Shown one piece after another: positions 22,301 to 34,446 of a stretch of 64,000 nucleotides of DNA. The DNA lies in assembly GCA_947650365.1 (NCBI GenBank), contig OX393557.1, forward strand, positions 5,053,464 to 5,117,463. Reading direction: 5' to 3'. Below the pieces are notes generated by a model. That model saw only the letters and a list, made by a program, of their open reading frames with translations. It made no database searches and was not told where the DNA came from. The DNA is from Chamaelirium japonicum. Its lineage: Eukaryota > Streptophyta > Magnoliopsida > Liliales > Melanthiaceae. The first letter of the stretch is position 1. Each line of letters begins with the position of its first letter. The position numbers were made by a program, and so were the translations under genes.

Positions 22301-24754
22301 TTAATACAGAACCCTACCGACCAATTTAATTTTAAAATAGAAGTTTTGAACCCTGTTATTGGTATAGAAGGCTGGACTTAACAATCATGGACTAAGAGAG
22401 GTTACTGTATCCATCAAGAATTGTAATTCACTTTGATTCAGATATTGTGGATAGAAAAGTGGAGGTGTGATTTTTGGGAAGATGGCTAAATTTAACGACC
22501 ATGATTTCTTACATATTTTTCAATAAATGAGGAAAATTTATTTATGTAAGGTCCCTAAGATGAGCAAGCATTAGCATAACCATTACCTTAACCATCAAGC
22601 CATGTCCCATTTACTTGGGGGGTCGGTTTATGAATCCCTTTTAGCCATTCATTTCTATTTAGGGCTAAGCATACCCTTGCTCATTTCTACCATAGTCAGG
22701 TTAGGTTGTGGCGCGTCACTTACGGGCAATGACTTGGCATTTACGTTTATCAAATTAGAATTCATTTCATAGCTTGAGTTTACGACTGGTTTATTTATAT
22801 AAAATAACTTAAAGTAAATGGAGAACATAAAGATCATTTACTTAAATGTTTTTTATGTAAATATGTCTGTCAAGTTGTCAAGCTGAAATACACCTTATTC
22901 TGAACCCAGTCCTGCTTTTACTGAATGCTGAGTTCCGAAACTGGAGGGTTTCGGGACCGGTGAAACCGATCCGAAACGGTCGAAACGGATCGGTTTCGGC
23001 CGAAACTCCAAACCTTGGTATACTCTTTTGTCTTCCTATTGTTTTCGGTATTCTATGGAATCAACAAGACCTTAGATGCCCGTGTTCTTGGTTCTTTTTG
23101 TGCGAAATCAACAGTTTATAACAAAGGTTTTGCTCGATCCTGTTTGTCGTATCTGTTCCCTCACTGCATCAATTAGGTTCGTTCTTAGGATGATAAATAA
23201 GTTTACATTGTCTTTCATAACATCTTTGGCTTTTCAAATAATGACTATGTTGTCCTTAACGAGCATAAGGATTTTACTGCTAGTTGAATCTTGCTGTTTG
23301 AAACTTAAAAGAACCACATCTTACTTTAACGGCCTCGCGTTCATTTTTATTATCACCTTGAAACATCTCACTTCTTCATCAAGCCCGTCAGAAATAGATG
23401 ATACATGTAAAAGGTTGCTTTAGCCGAGGATTTTGTAAATCAGACCCCAAATAGATGGGATTCAGCTTGCTGGTTTCGTAATCCAGGCCATCTGCAAGGC
23501 GGCAGCATGTGTTTGTTGTAGGTGTGAATCATGTATTTTGCTCAGTTTTTTTTCTGTTTGAGGATAGCATATTTTCTTTCTATGTTCCCTTTCTCCAATA
23601 TTATCTTGAGTTTAATGTATTGTTTCGCAGCAGATCTGTCGCACTCATCGGGCGAAGCCACTCTCATTAAGCTGTTCTCAAAGTATGGTCAGCTAGTTGA
23701 AGGTAAGCTCTGTTTCATCACACTATTATATACTCATCAACTCCTTCATTAGGATAGTATTATATCTCGTCTCTCTATTGAATGGATTTACCTGCTCTTG
23801 CAGTCAAGCTTTCTAGACATGCAAAAACAAATAGGTCGAAAGGGTATGCATTCATACAGTATTCATGTCAAGATGAAGCTGTGTTGGCAATAGAACAGAT
23901 GGATCACAAGGTATAATAATATCTTATCCATATTTTTATTGTTTAGATGTTCAACAGAAGTAGCCATTCATCATCATCATCATCATCCAAGTCTTATCCA
24001 ATCAAGATATGGCCGACTATTAAGGTATATTGGGAATAAATTCCTGGCCGATGGTCTACAAAACGTCAACTCTAAGATTGGTGTGAAAAAACCGGTAAGG
24101 CAACTTGGTAAGAGAGAGGTCTGCCAACTAACCTCAAAGACCATTCGGCAGGTAGGGAGACCTACCTTGTTGGTTATCTAGGTTAAACTCCTTCAATCAG
24201 GTAGCAATCATCCAGTATTCTCCTAGATTATGAAAGTTAGACAAAGAGGGCAGAAGGCAAGAATTAATATACGGAATCGCGGCACAAATTATAAGCCAGA
24301 AAGCTGCAAGCCTGCAATGGAACAACTTTGTCACAACGATAGTCAATCGTCAATCGATGCAATTAAGCTAAATCGAGTAAATTTTTTGGAGACTTTGAAC
24401 TCGGAAAGTTGAAGCAACACTTTTTTTTTGGTGGGGGGGAGGGGGGTTTGCAAATTACAAGAACAAAAACCTCCCTTGAACAATACACTGCATTTCCAAC
24501 TTTTTTTTTTTAGCAATTTGATCCCTGAACTATGCTCCATCTGCATTTAGTCCCCCTCCGTCAACGTTGTTATCCCTGAAGTCTCATTGCTGCACTTTTT
24601 CTTCCAGATGATAGAAGGCAGAGTTGTCTATGCTGAGATCGCAAAGCCCCTGAATGCCGGATTCGCTGCTTACCCAAGAGGCTCAGGTCCCCCGTTGCAG
24701 CTTGGCTCAGATGTTGATCCAGAAGGGGATGTTCTTCAGTTGGATCAGAAATAG
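19358..24754 (+). CDS. Organelle-type single-RRM RNA-binding protein
   Basis: Four exons join in frame: 19358-19523, 23634-23702, 23804-23910 and 24608-24754, all with GT-AG introns. The product is 162 aa. Residues 1-45 have no acidic residues apart from Glu36 and Asp45, contain ten consecutive Ser (21-30), and look like a plastid or mitochondrial transit peptide. One RRM follows: RNP2 IFVRNL at 52-57 and RNP1 KGYAFIQY at 91-98, with the last strand in exon 4 (VVYAEIAKP). The tail of about 35 aa is Gly/Pro then acidic and ends DVLQLDQK. The layout matches plant organelle RRM proteins implicated in RNA editing or processing; ORRM6 of Arabidopsis is a candidate relative, inferred from size and layout only. 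Intron 1 (4.1 kb) holds two repeat copies. Selection of the second of two adjacent CAGs at exon 2 is needed to keep the RRM frame. Confidence 0.9.
19990..20495. mobile_element. Dispersed inverted-end repeat, copy 2 (RRM gene intron 1)
   Basis: Ends AAAAAGTTTTGGGGCAAC and CCCCCAAAAGTTTTT are inverted. As in the other copies, CATACAACAGATGC lies just inside the left end and a GGTTTAGGATTAGGTCTAGG and CCCATGGCC core lies near 20290-20340. The variable GC-rich middle (20130-20190) has GGCGGC repeats. The TTTAGG-like repeats are part of this family, not a telomere tract. Confidence 0.5.
20690..21200. mobile_element. Dispersed inverted-end repeat, copy 3 (RRM gene intron 1)
   Basis: This third family member begins near AAAATATTGGGAAAATGG with CCCAGACAACAGAT inside and ends near CCCCCAAAATTATTT. 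It shares the core GGTTCGAATTAGGTTTAGGG and CCCATGG (21005-21042) and the following GTAGTGGCAT phrase with copy 1. Its GC-rich middle (20820-20990) is different again and reads like a fragment of a coding exon on either strand. Confidence 0.5.
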
Positions 24755-24855
24755 ATGAGTTTTGTTCTTTTATGATCCTGTAGTATGTTTGTTTACAGGA
24801 CTGCATGTCTCCCACCCACTACTACTGCATATGCTTCTAATGTCCCCCTTGGTGC

Positions 24856-25278
24856 ATTTTTTTTATTTTTTGGGTTGAAAAGATACACTAGAATTTCATA
24901 ATCACATAACATCAAGGTACATGAATGAGTCGGGGATAGAACCGCAGACTACAATCAGCGTTTGCACATGACAGCACATCTGAAGGGAAGCCTGAGGTCC
25001 ACTGGCGGCACACATCAAGGGTCCTAGCTAAGCCAGCAAGCCAATCTGCTACAGAGTTGCCTTCACGGTATATGTGTGATATGCGGACTCAGGTGAATCT
25101 ATAAGTGAGCGGTAGGGGGTCAGAATCCTCTGCTGCCTGCATTTTGTTGATGACGCATTGAGAATCTCCCTCGATCCAAAACTTTGTCCCCGGGAATATC
25201 GATGCAACAAGAGTTAGGCCTTCCATAAGCCTCTAGTTTTCGCCACACATTGATAACTCACCAGAAGCTGAAACAAAA
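24856..25278 (-). mobile_element. LINE 3' remnant (RNase H domain), minus strand
   Basis: It is headed by a T-rich run at 24857-24870, then minus-strand sequence that reads as the second half of a LINE RNase H domain (WIEGDSQ, then a late stretch with NSVADWLA-like residues) broken by stops. It lies about 100 bp past the RRM gene's stop codon, so the RRM transcript must end before or within it. The distal end abuts a Helitron-like 5' terminus. Confidence 0.65.
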
Positions 25279-25666
25279 TCTTTACTATATAAAGAGAACC
25301 AGTAATGTTCGTGCCCGAGGGCACACAAAAGATTTCGAGGTCGACAAAAAAAATTCAAGGGCATGACAAAATTTTGAGAAAGAAGACTAATTCAAGGGTG
25401 GTAATAATAATTCAAAAACGGTGATAATATTTTGAGAGAGGTGATAATATTTCGAGAAGTGTAACATAAAAAAAAATATGTGAAGATGATCATGTATTAG
25501 CGAAATTGGATGACAAATCCTATAGAGAGCTGCTCGGGTGTGAACACAATACGCTGACACTCGACAAACTTTGAGTTAAAATAAAACAAAATAAAACCAA
25601 ATTCTCACCCTCCCACTCTGAAATTGTTAAACTTATACCGCTGCCTGAAGGCACAAACAATATTAG
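25279..25666 (+). mobile_element. Possible non-autonomous Helitron
   Basis: The left end TCTTTACTATATAAAG resembles plant Helitron 5' ends (TC followed by TACTATAT). The segment closes with a short GC hairpin (GCCTGAAGGC) followed shortly by AATATTAG, one base from the CTAG expected at a 3' end. The left flanking base is A as expected, but the right flank is A instead of T, so the 3' boundary is uncertain. Confidence 0.35.
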
Positions 25667-27972
25667 ATACATAAGGGAAAATTACACTTTGCCCCCTGTA
25701 GTGTGATCCAAATTCAGTTTTTTTTTTTTTGTGGTCAGACTAGCACCTATGGTTTCATAATCTACCACTTAACCCCACTCTATGAGTTGCCCATTGCTAC
25801 ATTTAAAAAAAACTATCACCTTTTAACTGGAGCTGAGAGGGGTATTCTGTAAATTCTGATTTTTTTTAAAATAAAGGACTTAGAATTGTAGGAAAATCAA
25901 AGATATAGAACGGGCAGACTTTCTGTCCTAGGAGACGAAGGTTTGGGAATGAAATAAATAGTAGTTTAACTAGTAATAGAACTGCATATTTTTTTAGAAG
26001 GATTTTGTTCCGACCTCCATGGTCCATTTCAAGGGCTTTTGGTCATTTAGCCATGATTAATAGCATGAAATGACATGCATGCCCTTGAAATGGGCCAATG
26101 AGAGAGCCGTGAATGTTTCAACCTCTTTAAGGAGGATGGAACAAAATCGTACTCATATTTTTTGGGGCATTTTGGGGTTTTTTTGGATGTTCTTTGGATG
26201 GCTATATCCGTTGGATGCAAATCGTCCGACTATTATCAACTTTATCGTTGTCCAATAGTTAAAAAAGGATGCAGTGTTGTGAGCGATCGGATTAAGCAAC
26301 TGGCTTTCATTGGCTCCGATGGGGTGGCAATTGCTGCAAGAGTAGGACCCAACGGAAATAGCGATTGGAGCTTGCTCACCACATGTATCAAGCCTGATAG
26401 GGCTTTGATAGGGATAGGGCCCGGATGCACGACTTCCACGGTCCGACATGTGCTCAAGGCCTAATTAAAATATAATTTAGATTAAATAATTCATAAATTT
26501 GTATTTTTGGAATAAAATATTAAATTCGAAATAAAATAATTATTTTATTCTGAATTATCATTTTAATCCGAAAATACAGTATTTTTAGATTATTAAATAT
26601 GGTAATTTTAAAGATGTTATTTAGTTAAGATTTAGGTTTAGATCTTTCAGTTGTACAAAGTATTATCTTTTTTTATTTTTTGGTAGTTATTTTATAATTT
26701 TTTGGAGATCAAGTAATGTAAGCCTACTTATAGGCCCCCATTTGATGAATAAAGCATACTTTTTTACCTTTCAAAAAAAAAAATAAAGCATACTTTTGAC
26801 TGATGAAAAAAATATGACGGCTTGCGGGTTTCATTAGGGTTTCTTGTATTGGAATCCATTAGGGGTGGATTCCTCAAATCCGGTGGACTCTGGATCTTCC
26901 CCTCCCCTCCTACGCTCTTCTCCTCTCCTCTCATCCCCTACTATCTCTCTCTCAAAATCCTTGTGAAGAATACGACATGAGGCGATCTTCCGCGCCCTGC
27001 TCCCTTGGCGAGTTTGTCCCGCATCAGCCTTTGCTACTTAAGGGAGCATGATCGGTAGCCCCATCGGAGCTTGCTTTTCGCCAAACGTTTCCTTACTCTA
27101 GCAAAGGAGGCGAGATAGGGATTTGCTATTACATAATGCCCCTGAATAGATACCTTTGCCGCTATCCTTTCATCAGCCGATTCATACATAAATGGAAAAG
27201 AGCAATGTCATTCCAAGGGAACATCTTGATGTGGCAGCCGCTTGATGACTAGCGGTTGGGGTGATTATGATTCACCGATTAGGATGGTTGTATGTGATCC
27301 GGTGCCACGTGAGGGTGCTCCTGCTCCTGCTCCTGCTCCTGATCGATGTGTGTACTGGCTGTAGGAGTAGAATTTCCCAAATGAAAATAAACACTCCTAG
27401 TAAGCACAATCTTTCATCACATTTTAGTTTCACAACTCTCAGTGATGGCTCCAACCAAATCTCTCACTTCTGAGCTCGAATTCTCTATGGCTCGATCTCC
27501 CCCTCGGTTCACTCGGTCAGGGACATCGGTGATGGAGGCATAGTTGAAGGTAGATTCAATACACTAGTCGAAGCGCCTGCCATACACTATGAGATGAGCT
27601 GGGCCTCGACCAAATGAACCAAGGGGAAGGATTAGAGGAGTCAAACTCCTTACTTCTTTTTTTCTATGAAAAAACTACCATCCAGGCTACACCATTGAAA
27701 TCCTTACCTTTTAGGCCGTGTTTGGGTTGGCTAGCTTTCGTCACTTGGGAATGGAAAATGGGTCGAAACCGTCATGTGATACAAAAGTCGGAGCCTTTGG
27801 TTGATAGGTTTTCTCACTTGGGAAAGGAAAATGGAGACCGATTTGTATCAAAACGTTGGGATTTCAGTGAAATTTCAAAACTCTCCCCTCTAGGTATCCG
27901 TCTCCTCCGGAAAGAGAAATAAACACATTTTTTTCTTTTTAAATCAGTGCCAACCGAACACTGCCTTAGGGC
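25667..27972. other. Intergenic DNA with repeat fragments
   Basis: No gene could be supported. 25675-25860 resembles a widely dispersed plant repeat (AAAATTACACTTTGCCCCC start). A frame at 26162-26464 (100 codons) and overlapping minus frames have no recognisable motif. A CT-rich stretch near 26900-26960 and a (CTCCTG)n stretch near 27315-27340 give only low-complexity frames. Confidence 0.35.
26748..26797 (+). repeat. 18-bp LINE-tail insertion with 16-bp target duplication
   Basis: AATAAAGCATACTTTT occurs at 26748-26763 and again at 26782-26797, separated only by TTACCTTTCAAAAAAAAA. The insert is a minimal LINE 3' tail, the same TTACCTTTC-poly(A) ending as the element at 59038-59224. Confidence 0.75.
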
Positions 27973-28225
27973 CAGTGTTTTGAAAACCGGATCGAACCGG
28001 GTAGTTCAACCGATTTGGACCGGAATCGGAACATGTTTCTCGGTTCGGTCTTTGAATAAACCGGTTTGTATGATAACCCCGAAATCAAACCTTACCATTG
28101 AAGAATTTAGTAAATATCTATTTAGAAAAACATATTTTCATGCGGTTCAAAACAGTTGAACCACCGGTTTGAACCGAATCGGATGTCTTTTCAGTTTGCC
28201 TTTCGGTTCGGTTTTGAAGACACTG
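27973..28225. mobile_element. hAT-type MITE, CAGTGTTTT family (253 bp)
   Basis: Starts CAGTGTTTTGAAAACCGG and ends GGTTTTGAAGACACTG, inverted with few mismatches. It is flanked by a perfect 8-bp duplication CTTAGGGC (27965-27972 and 28226-28233). The interior is AACCGG-rich. A relative sits in intron 7 of the cytidylyltransferase gene. Confidence 0.85.
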
Positions 28226-28516
28226 CTTAGGGCTTGTTTGGTAATCGAAAAGAAAGAAAATCATTTTCCCACACGTGACGAAGGTTGGGAGCGTTTGGTA
28301 TGCCGGTTTTCACTCGGGAATCCTATTCCATAATTCCCCAGCAACCATCAGTCCTAAATACTTGGTGGGAAACAATCCAGCATCCCATTCCCCTCTTCCC
28401 CCTAGTAAGTGAAAATGTTATTTGAACATAAAAGGGGGCATAGTTTGGGATATAATACCGACACTGGACCCATTGATGCGATTGTCGATGCACTGAACAC
28501 TGACCAATGCGGCAAT

Positions 28517-29048
28517 TAGGGCTGCAACTTGGGCGAGCCAACCAGAACCCAACCCGACCTCAATTCAGATTGGGCTTGGGCAGATACTTCGGATAACCCA
28601 ACCCAACCCAAAGCCCAACCATTTAGTAAATAATATTTAATATAATAAATTATTGAATAGATCCGATCAAAATCCATCTGTTGGATCATCCGTTGAATAC
28701 AAGCTGAGGTCGCACTGTGGTGGAACTTTGAAAGGTATTTATCCCTGTTATATTGGTCATTGTTGAATGGGTATTTGTCCATCCAACGATGGACGATCAC
28801 CTATATAAGAATGCAAAGAGTTGCTTTATGCATTGTATTATCACAAATGAACCGTTATATGTTGATTATTTCTCCTCTACTATGTTGAAACCGGCCAACC
28901 TGTCCGGCACAATCCGATCAACCCGACCAGTTGGGCTTGGGCTAAGGAAATTCAACGCGACCTTGGGTTGGGTTGGTCTTAGACATCGGATTCAACCTCT
29001 TGGATTGGGCATGGGTTGACGCCTCAACCCGCCCGAGTTGCAGCCCTA
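28517..29048. mobile_element. hAT-type element, TAGGGCTGCAAC family, copy 1 (532 bp)
   Basis: TAGGGCTGCAACTTGGGC at the left is the exact complement of the right end for 12 bases (GTTGCAGCCCTA). The 8-bp duplication GCGGCAAT flanks it at 28509-28516 and 29049-29056. The subterminal sequence is rich in CCCAACCC/GGGTTGGG. No coding capacity is seen. Confidence 0.92.
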
Positions 29049-29513
29049 GCGGCAATGGCTCCCTTGGGGGCAGGGGTAGTACTTCCAAACACATGTCCTC
29101 TTGTATGTTCAAATAATAGTGCTAGTAATACTATTTGAACAAACTCTGGTACAACCCATGGGGGGGTGGGCCATCGCTCATTGCAATGGGATTTGTGCCA
29201 AGCAGCTCTCAGCCGAGTCAGCGCTAACCAATGAGAAGCTATTTGAACATGCTGCGGGACAATGGGGGCAGACAACCAATGGTGGTGTGGGGGCGTCGGA
29301 CAAGGCTTGGCTCAAATGCCGATGTTGTTCGGCGTGGCAGCCCATGTGGTCGATCCATGCTTTTGTGTACAAGTGTTGTTGCTTGGCGTGAGAAGTAACC
29401 CGGTTTGGAGCCTCTATAAAAGGAGATGGGCGGTGGAAGAGCATGTAGAGCGGATGCGATGACGGTTATTGGAACTCTAGAAGGGATGCGGTTGAGAGGA
29501 GATGCACCAAGGT

Positions 29514-31649
29514 TGTTGGAAAAATCCTACGGTAGAGGCTCGCAACAGAAGCAATTTTATCGGTCGAATGACCGTGCGTGGCGCGCGTTATATGATTAAA
29601 CGTTCATTGAAACTAATATACATGTGTATGCACGTGTGTGCACGTGAATCGAACAATCTAAGGTCAATGTAGCGATGTGAATATTTAGCATGCATGCAAT
29701 TCGAATCTACACCAGATTTACGTGTTAGAGTTTTTGCATGCATTCATGCGGATCATTTAATCACGAAAACTTGTCTTCTTTGTCGATGGATATAAAAGAT
29801 CACCCGCGAAGAAACCGATGACATGCGAGAGAATGAAGCCTTATTCGTTCACCCGATCTTACACGATGCACGGCACGTCATTCCCGGATCTCTAAGTGCC
29901 TCCGAGAAACGACCATTCTCCATCTTCGAATCACCACACGAGAAAGTCTCGATGAAGTTCGAAACTCCTCACAACCGAGGGAGACGAGAGACCAAAGAAG
30001 AGAAGGGGCTTGGGCAAGCACGAGAGGCCGGCCCCTCCTCTCCCTTTACAACTTTATAGAGGCTGATCCCCCTCGTCTTGCAAGTGCAAGAAGCTAGGGC
30101 CGGTCCCCCCTAACTTGTCTCCCTCCTGCGTAAGTGCATGGGCCGACCATACGCATGCCTTGTGTGGCCGACCCCCTAAAGTCAAACCCCTAAAGTATAA
30201 CCCCCCCCCCCTCCTCTACAAGTTTGATAACAAACTCCTAGAAGCTAAGGGGATGACCATGTGTGTCTCCCACTTGCTAGGGGCGGTCAACCTAGTGTAC
30301 AGTGGTATTTTGGTTTCCCAAAATACCCCCATACCTCTAATTGATTGCCCCTCTTGCTTGGGAACTCGCATGACATACCTACGTGGGTTATGACTAGTGA
30401 TTTCACTATCACCGGGGGTGCCCTTAGTAAACATCTAGGGTACCCCTAGTAAATTCAACTCATAAACACGAACCAGTGTATCGCACCCATGTAACAAATC
30501 CCACTAAGGTGAGGGGATGATCACGTGCATCTCTGTACTAATTCGGATTTGCACCCTAGTACACACACGCGTATACGCATCTACCGTGTACTAGTGCGAT
30601 GCACACACGGAGCGTATCAGGATTTGACTGATTACTTCCTCTAATTGTGTTCGGTGAAATAAGGAGATTGTTTGAGGATCGTACATAATATAGATAAGGT
30701 GGAACCTTTAGGGACCAGGGTTCATAATTTCCAACTTGGACTCAATCGACACACCATCCGAGTGTACTATCAATCCTCTTAAGTCCAAGTTAACCTGTGC
30801 AGCCATCCAGAGTGCGACGCATGCTGCACTCTAATTCCCTTAGACTTACTATGTTCTTCCGTATTTCCCTGCTCTCCACTTAGTAGTGGTAAACCCGTTA
30901 TCCTTTAACTTGGTGCCATGACACAACTCGAACGGTGGAAAATTACCGTCAGACTCAAGTGCTTATATGACTTGGCTCATTCCAGGTTGACCACGTGCGT
31001 CGTACATCCAATTACCCTATCGAGTAACCAGATCTGGTCAACAGTCCAACCGATGACCATCAAGCCTGGGTTTAATACGACGTAAGTCAGACCAAGAAAC
31101 ATACCTCCCCGTTAGGGGTATGTATGGACTGTATAAGTGGCACACTGATGCAATGCCAGCAGGGTAACCCAACATACCGTGGTTTTAGATCATGAAACCA
31201 GAACCTCACATATTGGTGCGCCAAAGCACCACATAACTGGTTAACCTACTAATCGTGGTTCCTAAGGGTTTAGAACCGTTTTACCCTAAGCAGAAACATA
31301 GCTTAGTGCACCGATATCTGCTCAGCGATCTGTGCACTGTGTTAGTTTCGCTCGGCCACAGATACTGTGCCAGGTGATGACCATGGTGAAGACACCCATA
31401 CATTCTCATCCCCAATAGCTTATCATGATGAGGCGACCAACCTGATCATAGCTGCGAACTGATTTAGGCTACATGGACCAATCCACTTAGTCTTCAACCC
31501 AGTGGACTATCATGTAATCATGGCTCTCTGTTCTAACAAGAACACGTAACTATATTACGCACCAACATATATCTTATATAATAATATTCATCCTTTATTA
31601 ATAGATTAAAACAGAGTTTTACATGCTTATAACACAGCAATTCCAACAG
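29514..31649. repeat. Possible solo LTR (about 2.1 kb)
   Basis: The segment runs from TGTTGGAAAAATCC to GCAATTCCAACA, so TGTTGGAA and TTCCAACA form the short inverted ends typical of copia LTRs, and no second copy or internal coding region is present. The 5-bp flanks (AAGGT left, GATGT right) agree at only three positions, so the target duplication is weak. Short frames inside do not resemble known proteins. Confidence 0.45.
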
Positions 31650-31826
31650 ATGTGCGAGAAGTCGGGGGAAGGGGGTTTGCATCACCCTAGAGAGGACCTG
31701 GAGATTGGCGGTGGGGATTAAGGGGATACAAGGCACCGGGATCCACACCCCGTTATCGCTGCTAGAAGACCGACGCTTAGGCAAAATCGGACTAGAGGGC
31801 TAGGGGAGAGGTCGTTGCTTTGTACC

Positions 31827-31985
31827 CAAGGGCGGAACCAAGGGGGGGGGCTGATGGGGGCCGTGGCCCTCCCAAAGTTGGCAAAATTTCAATAAGAACC
31901 TTTTGAGTTTTTGAAAAAATTTAAAAATTCTTTACACATGGCCCTTTTAAAATTTTAAATTTTGGAGTTTCTGGGTCTGCCACTG
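31827..31985. mobile_element. hAT-type MITE (159 bp)
   Basis: Left end CAAGGGCGGAACCAAGG and right end TGGGTCTGCCACTG are imperfect inverted repeats. The flanks carry the perfect 8-bp duplication TTTGTACC at 31819-31826 and 31986-31993. Confidence 0.8.
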
Positions 31986-32104
31986 TTTGTACCTCTCCCC
32001 CTGGTGGATGGCTCGTGGTTCGTGTCAGTGGCTATAGACTTTGGTAAATGCCATTATGTTTTGTGTTCGAACCTACACACTAGCATTTGAAGAATTTTTT
32101 TTTA

Positions 32105-32302
32105 TTAAAACACATGTTTTAACCCAAATCCGGCTCGACCCGAAATTACCAATATATGTATATATACGGGCCGGGCCCTGGCTTAGACCCTTGGCCCGCG
32201 GTCCGGCCCAAGATGCCCGACGGGCTACTCCGGGCTTAACATATGTAGGCCCGGCCCAAGGTATTATAGGCCCGGCTTGACTAGGCCTGTTTTACACCCC
32301 TA
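32105..32302. repeat. Half of a hAT-type element
   Basis: The right end TTTTACACCCCTA matches the terminal signature of the element at 17414-17975, and the body is rich in GGCCCGG. A left TAGGGGTGT end and a target duplication were not found, so this is probably a truncated copy. Confidence 0.4.
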
Positions 32303-32599
32303 GTTCAACGACACCGATAGATCGGTTCTCAGAAGATGTTCCTAGTTGAATGGCTTGTGTTAGTCACCCTGAGAACTGGTCCAAGATCGATGGATCACGA
32401 CGGAACAATGTTCAAGTTGGGCTGATTTTATATTAGTATTCCTGAGGGTTGGTTCAAGGACCGTAATGTCACTATCTTGTGTAAGTGTCGAATCAAGGGG
32501 GAGCACCTCGATGAGGCACGAGGTCATCGTAGATTGACGAGATGTCCAGGCACCGACGAGTGGCCTGATGAGAAGCCGATGGATGGCTGATAGAGGCGC

Positions 32600-33337
32600 C
32601 AGCGGGTGCCTAGTATAAGCATTGGTTGGACTTCAATGGGTTGTATTGGAGATTTGTGCTAAATAGAACTACCTTGATCATAAACCCCTTTGGGATGCCT
32701 TATTGGTGGCTTCTAACCTTCACACCCCTTTCTTGGCTTTGGGTGATTTCAACGTCATTCTTAACCCAGAGGATAACAAGGGTGGGGTGGAGTTTAGGGT
32801 TGATCGAGAGATAGAGGAATTTCGTGACTGTGTTGCCAGCAATGGTCTTATTGACATAGGCTTTAAGGGATCCCCTTACACCTGGTGCAACAACGAAGCC
32901 GGTATAAGTAGGATTTAAAAGAGCGTATCAATAAGGGCTTTTGTAATTCTGAATAGTTAGATGTGTTCCCGGATACATCGGTTCATCATCTAGCCCGGAT
33001 TGCCTCTGATCATTGTCCCATATCTTGTGGAACTCTAGCCTAAGCTTGCGGTCAGTAGGAGACCTTTTTGGTTTGAGAATTTCTGGCTACTCCGGCCGGA
33101 CCTCTGTATGGTCGTTGAAGACACGTGTAATTCTTCCCCCTTAGCCAGCGATGCCATGGATATGGCCAATAAACTTAGTCATACCAGGACTGCTCTTAAG
33201 CACTGGAATCGGTACATTGTGGGTAGGATCGAGACCAATATTTGGGAGTTGAGCGACCAAATTTCCTCCTTCCAAGAATTGGATTGCTCTAGGGAGTTAT
33301 CGGGGGAAGAGGGATGCTCTCTGCGAAACCTTCTAAC
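32600..33337 (+). pseudogene. LINE ORF2, endonuclease part (5' segment of split element)
   Basis: A 5'-truncated L1-type ORF2. Around 32700-32900 the frame reads LALGDFNVIL followed by NKGGVEF, the conserved endonuclease stretch, and then SPYTWCNN. The frame continues to 33337, where a gypsy LTR element interrupts it after CTTCTAAC. Frameshifts and stops (for example after 32905) show it is dead. Its second half resumes at 43298. Confidence 0.85.
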
Positions 33338-33940
33338 TGTGGGGGAAATTTTTGTGTCATCTTGATCAGAAACCTCACCCCATAATTCTTGATTGAATTG
33401 GATGGTTTGTATGTTGTAGAGATAGAGATTAGAGAGTAAAGGGAGATAGATGACACGAGGAGTTGTTGTCGAAGTTCGGTCTTACGACCTACATCTCCAA
33501 GCGAGAGGTGTCACTTGGTTTGCACTAATAATGTATGCGAAAGAGGGGGATGAGCTCGAACTCTCGATAGACCTAGAGAAACTTCTTACAATGAGGTTGC
33601 ACGGAGCAGCTAGAAGAGAATAAGAGAGCTATAGCTTTGGAATCCCCTTCTCTTTTGATTAATTCACCAACCATCAACCAACCACTTTTCTATAAGCCAT
33701 AGGGGTTCTTTTATAGCTGAAGTACATGCTGCTATAGCAGTGATGACATGGTGGTGCTCAGGTGGCGCTGGTCTTGAGCCTCTACGTTGGGCCCATATTA
33801 GGGTCTCTGTCAGGCTCCAAATAAGGCCCGTTTGGTCTGTGGGCCTTGTGGTGATGCTTTTTGGGCTTGTAGGCATTACTTGGGCCGTTACGCAAGTCTA
33901 GATGGCCTGGTTTCAGTCTCATACAAATTTTGCATTCACA
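33338..33940 (-). repeat. 3' LTR of the gypsy element (603 bp)
   Basis: It aligns over its whole length with 42398-43292 apart from the latter's insert, including GGTTTGTATGTTGTAGAGATAG near 33400 and TATAGCAGTGATGACATGG near 33734. Substitutions and small indels between the LTRs show this insertion is much older than the one at 9358-16837. Confidence 0.88.
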
Positions 33941-34446
33941 GTTACCCCCTTCCAATCAGGCCAGGGTCCTGTGGGTCGATTGGGATCTTCTGGTTCAAAG
34001 AAGTTCCTCCTATGCAGTGTGGCTTGAGTACGGACAGTCCCCAGTGCTGAAAGGTCGATATGCTCGGGCCAGCAGAGCTATCAGTCAATCGCGGGTTGAG
34101 GCGGTAGACTTTCCACACTTAGTTTTTCTACTGAGATCTTGTCCTGCTTTGGCGCGCCATACTTCAGGATGCGGTTCCATATTGTTTTTTAGCAAAATCT
34201 GGCCCTACTTCGGGATGCGCATTCCAGATTTAGTTTTTCTGCGCGAAGTTTGGCCTTGCTTTGATGTGCCATACTTCGGGATGCGCGTTCAGACATAGTT
34301 TTTTGGGCGAAGTCTAGCCCTACTTCAGTGCGAATACTTCAGGATGTGTATTCCAGACTTAGTTTTTTTGGCAAAGTCTGGCCCTGATTCGATGAGCCAT
34401 ACTTCAGGATGCGCATTTCAGACTTAGTTTTTTCTGGCAAAGTCTA

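Noticed and set aside
22930..23015. CGAAAC-rich inverted segment before RRM exon 2 as a complete MITE
   Set aside because: Only one end (CTCCAAACCTTGG) looks terminal; the matching left end and a target duplication are missing.
28753..29444. Overlapping frames on both strands near a TATAAAAGG at 29415
   Set aside because: Half of them lie in a hAT element; the others show no motif and no matching exon structure. The TATA-like site alone is not enough to call a gene.
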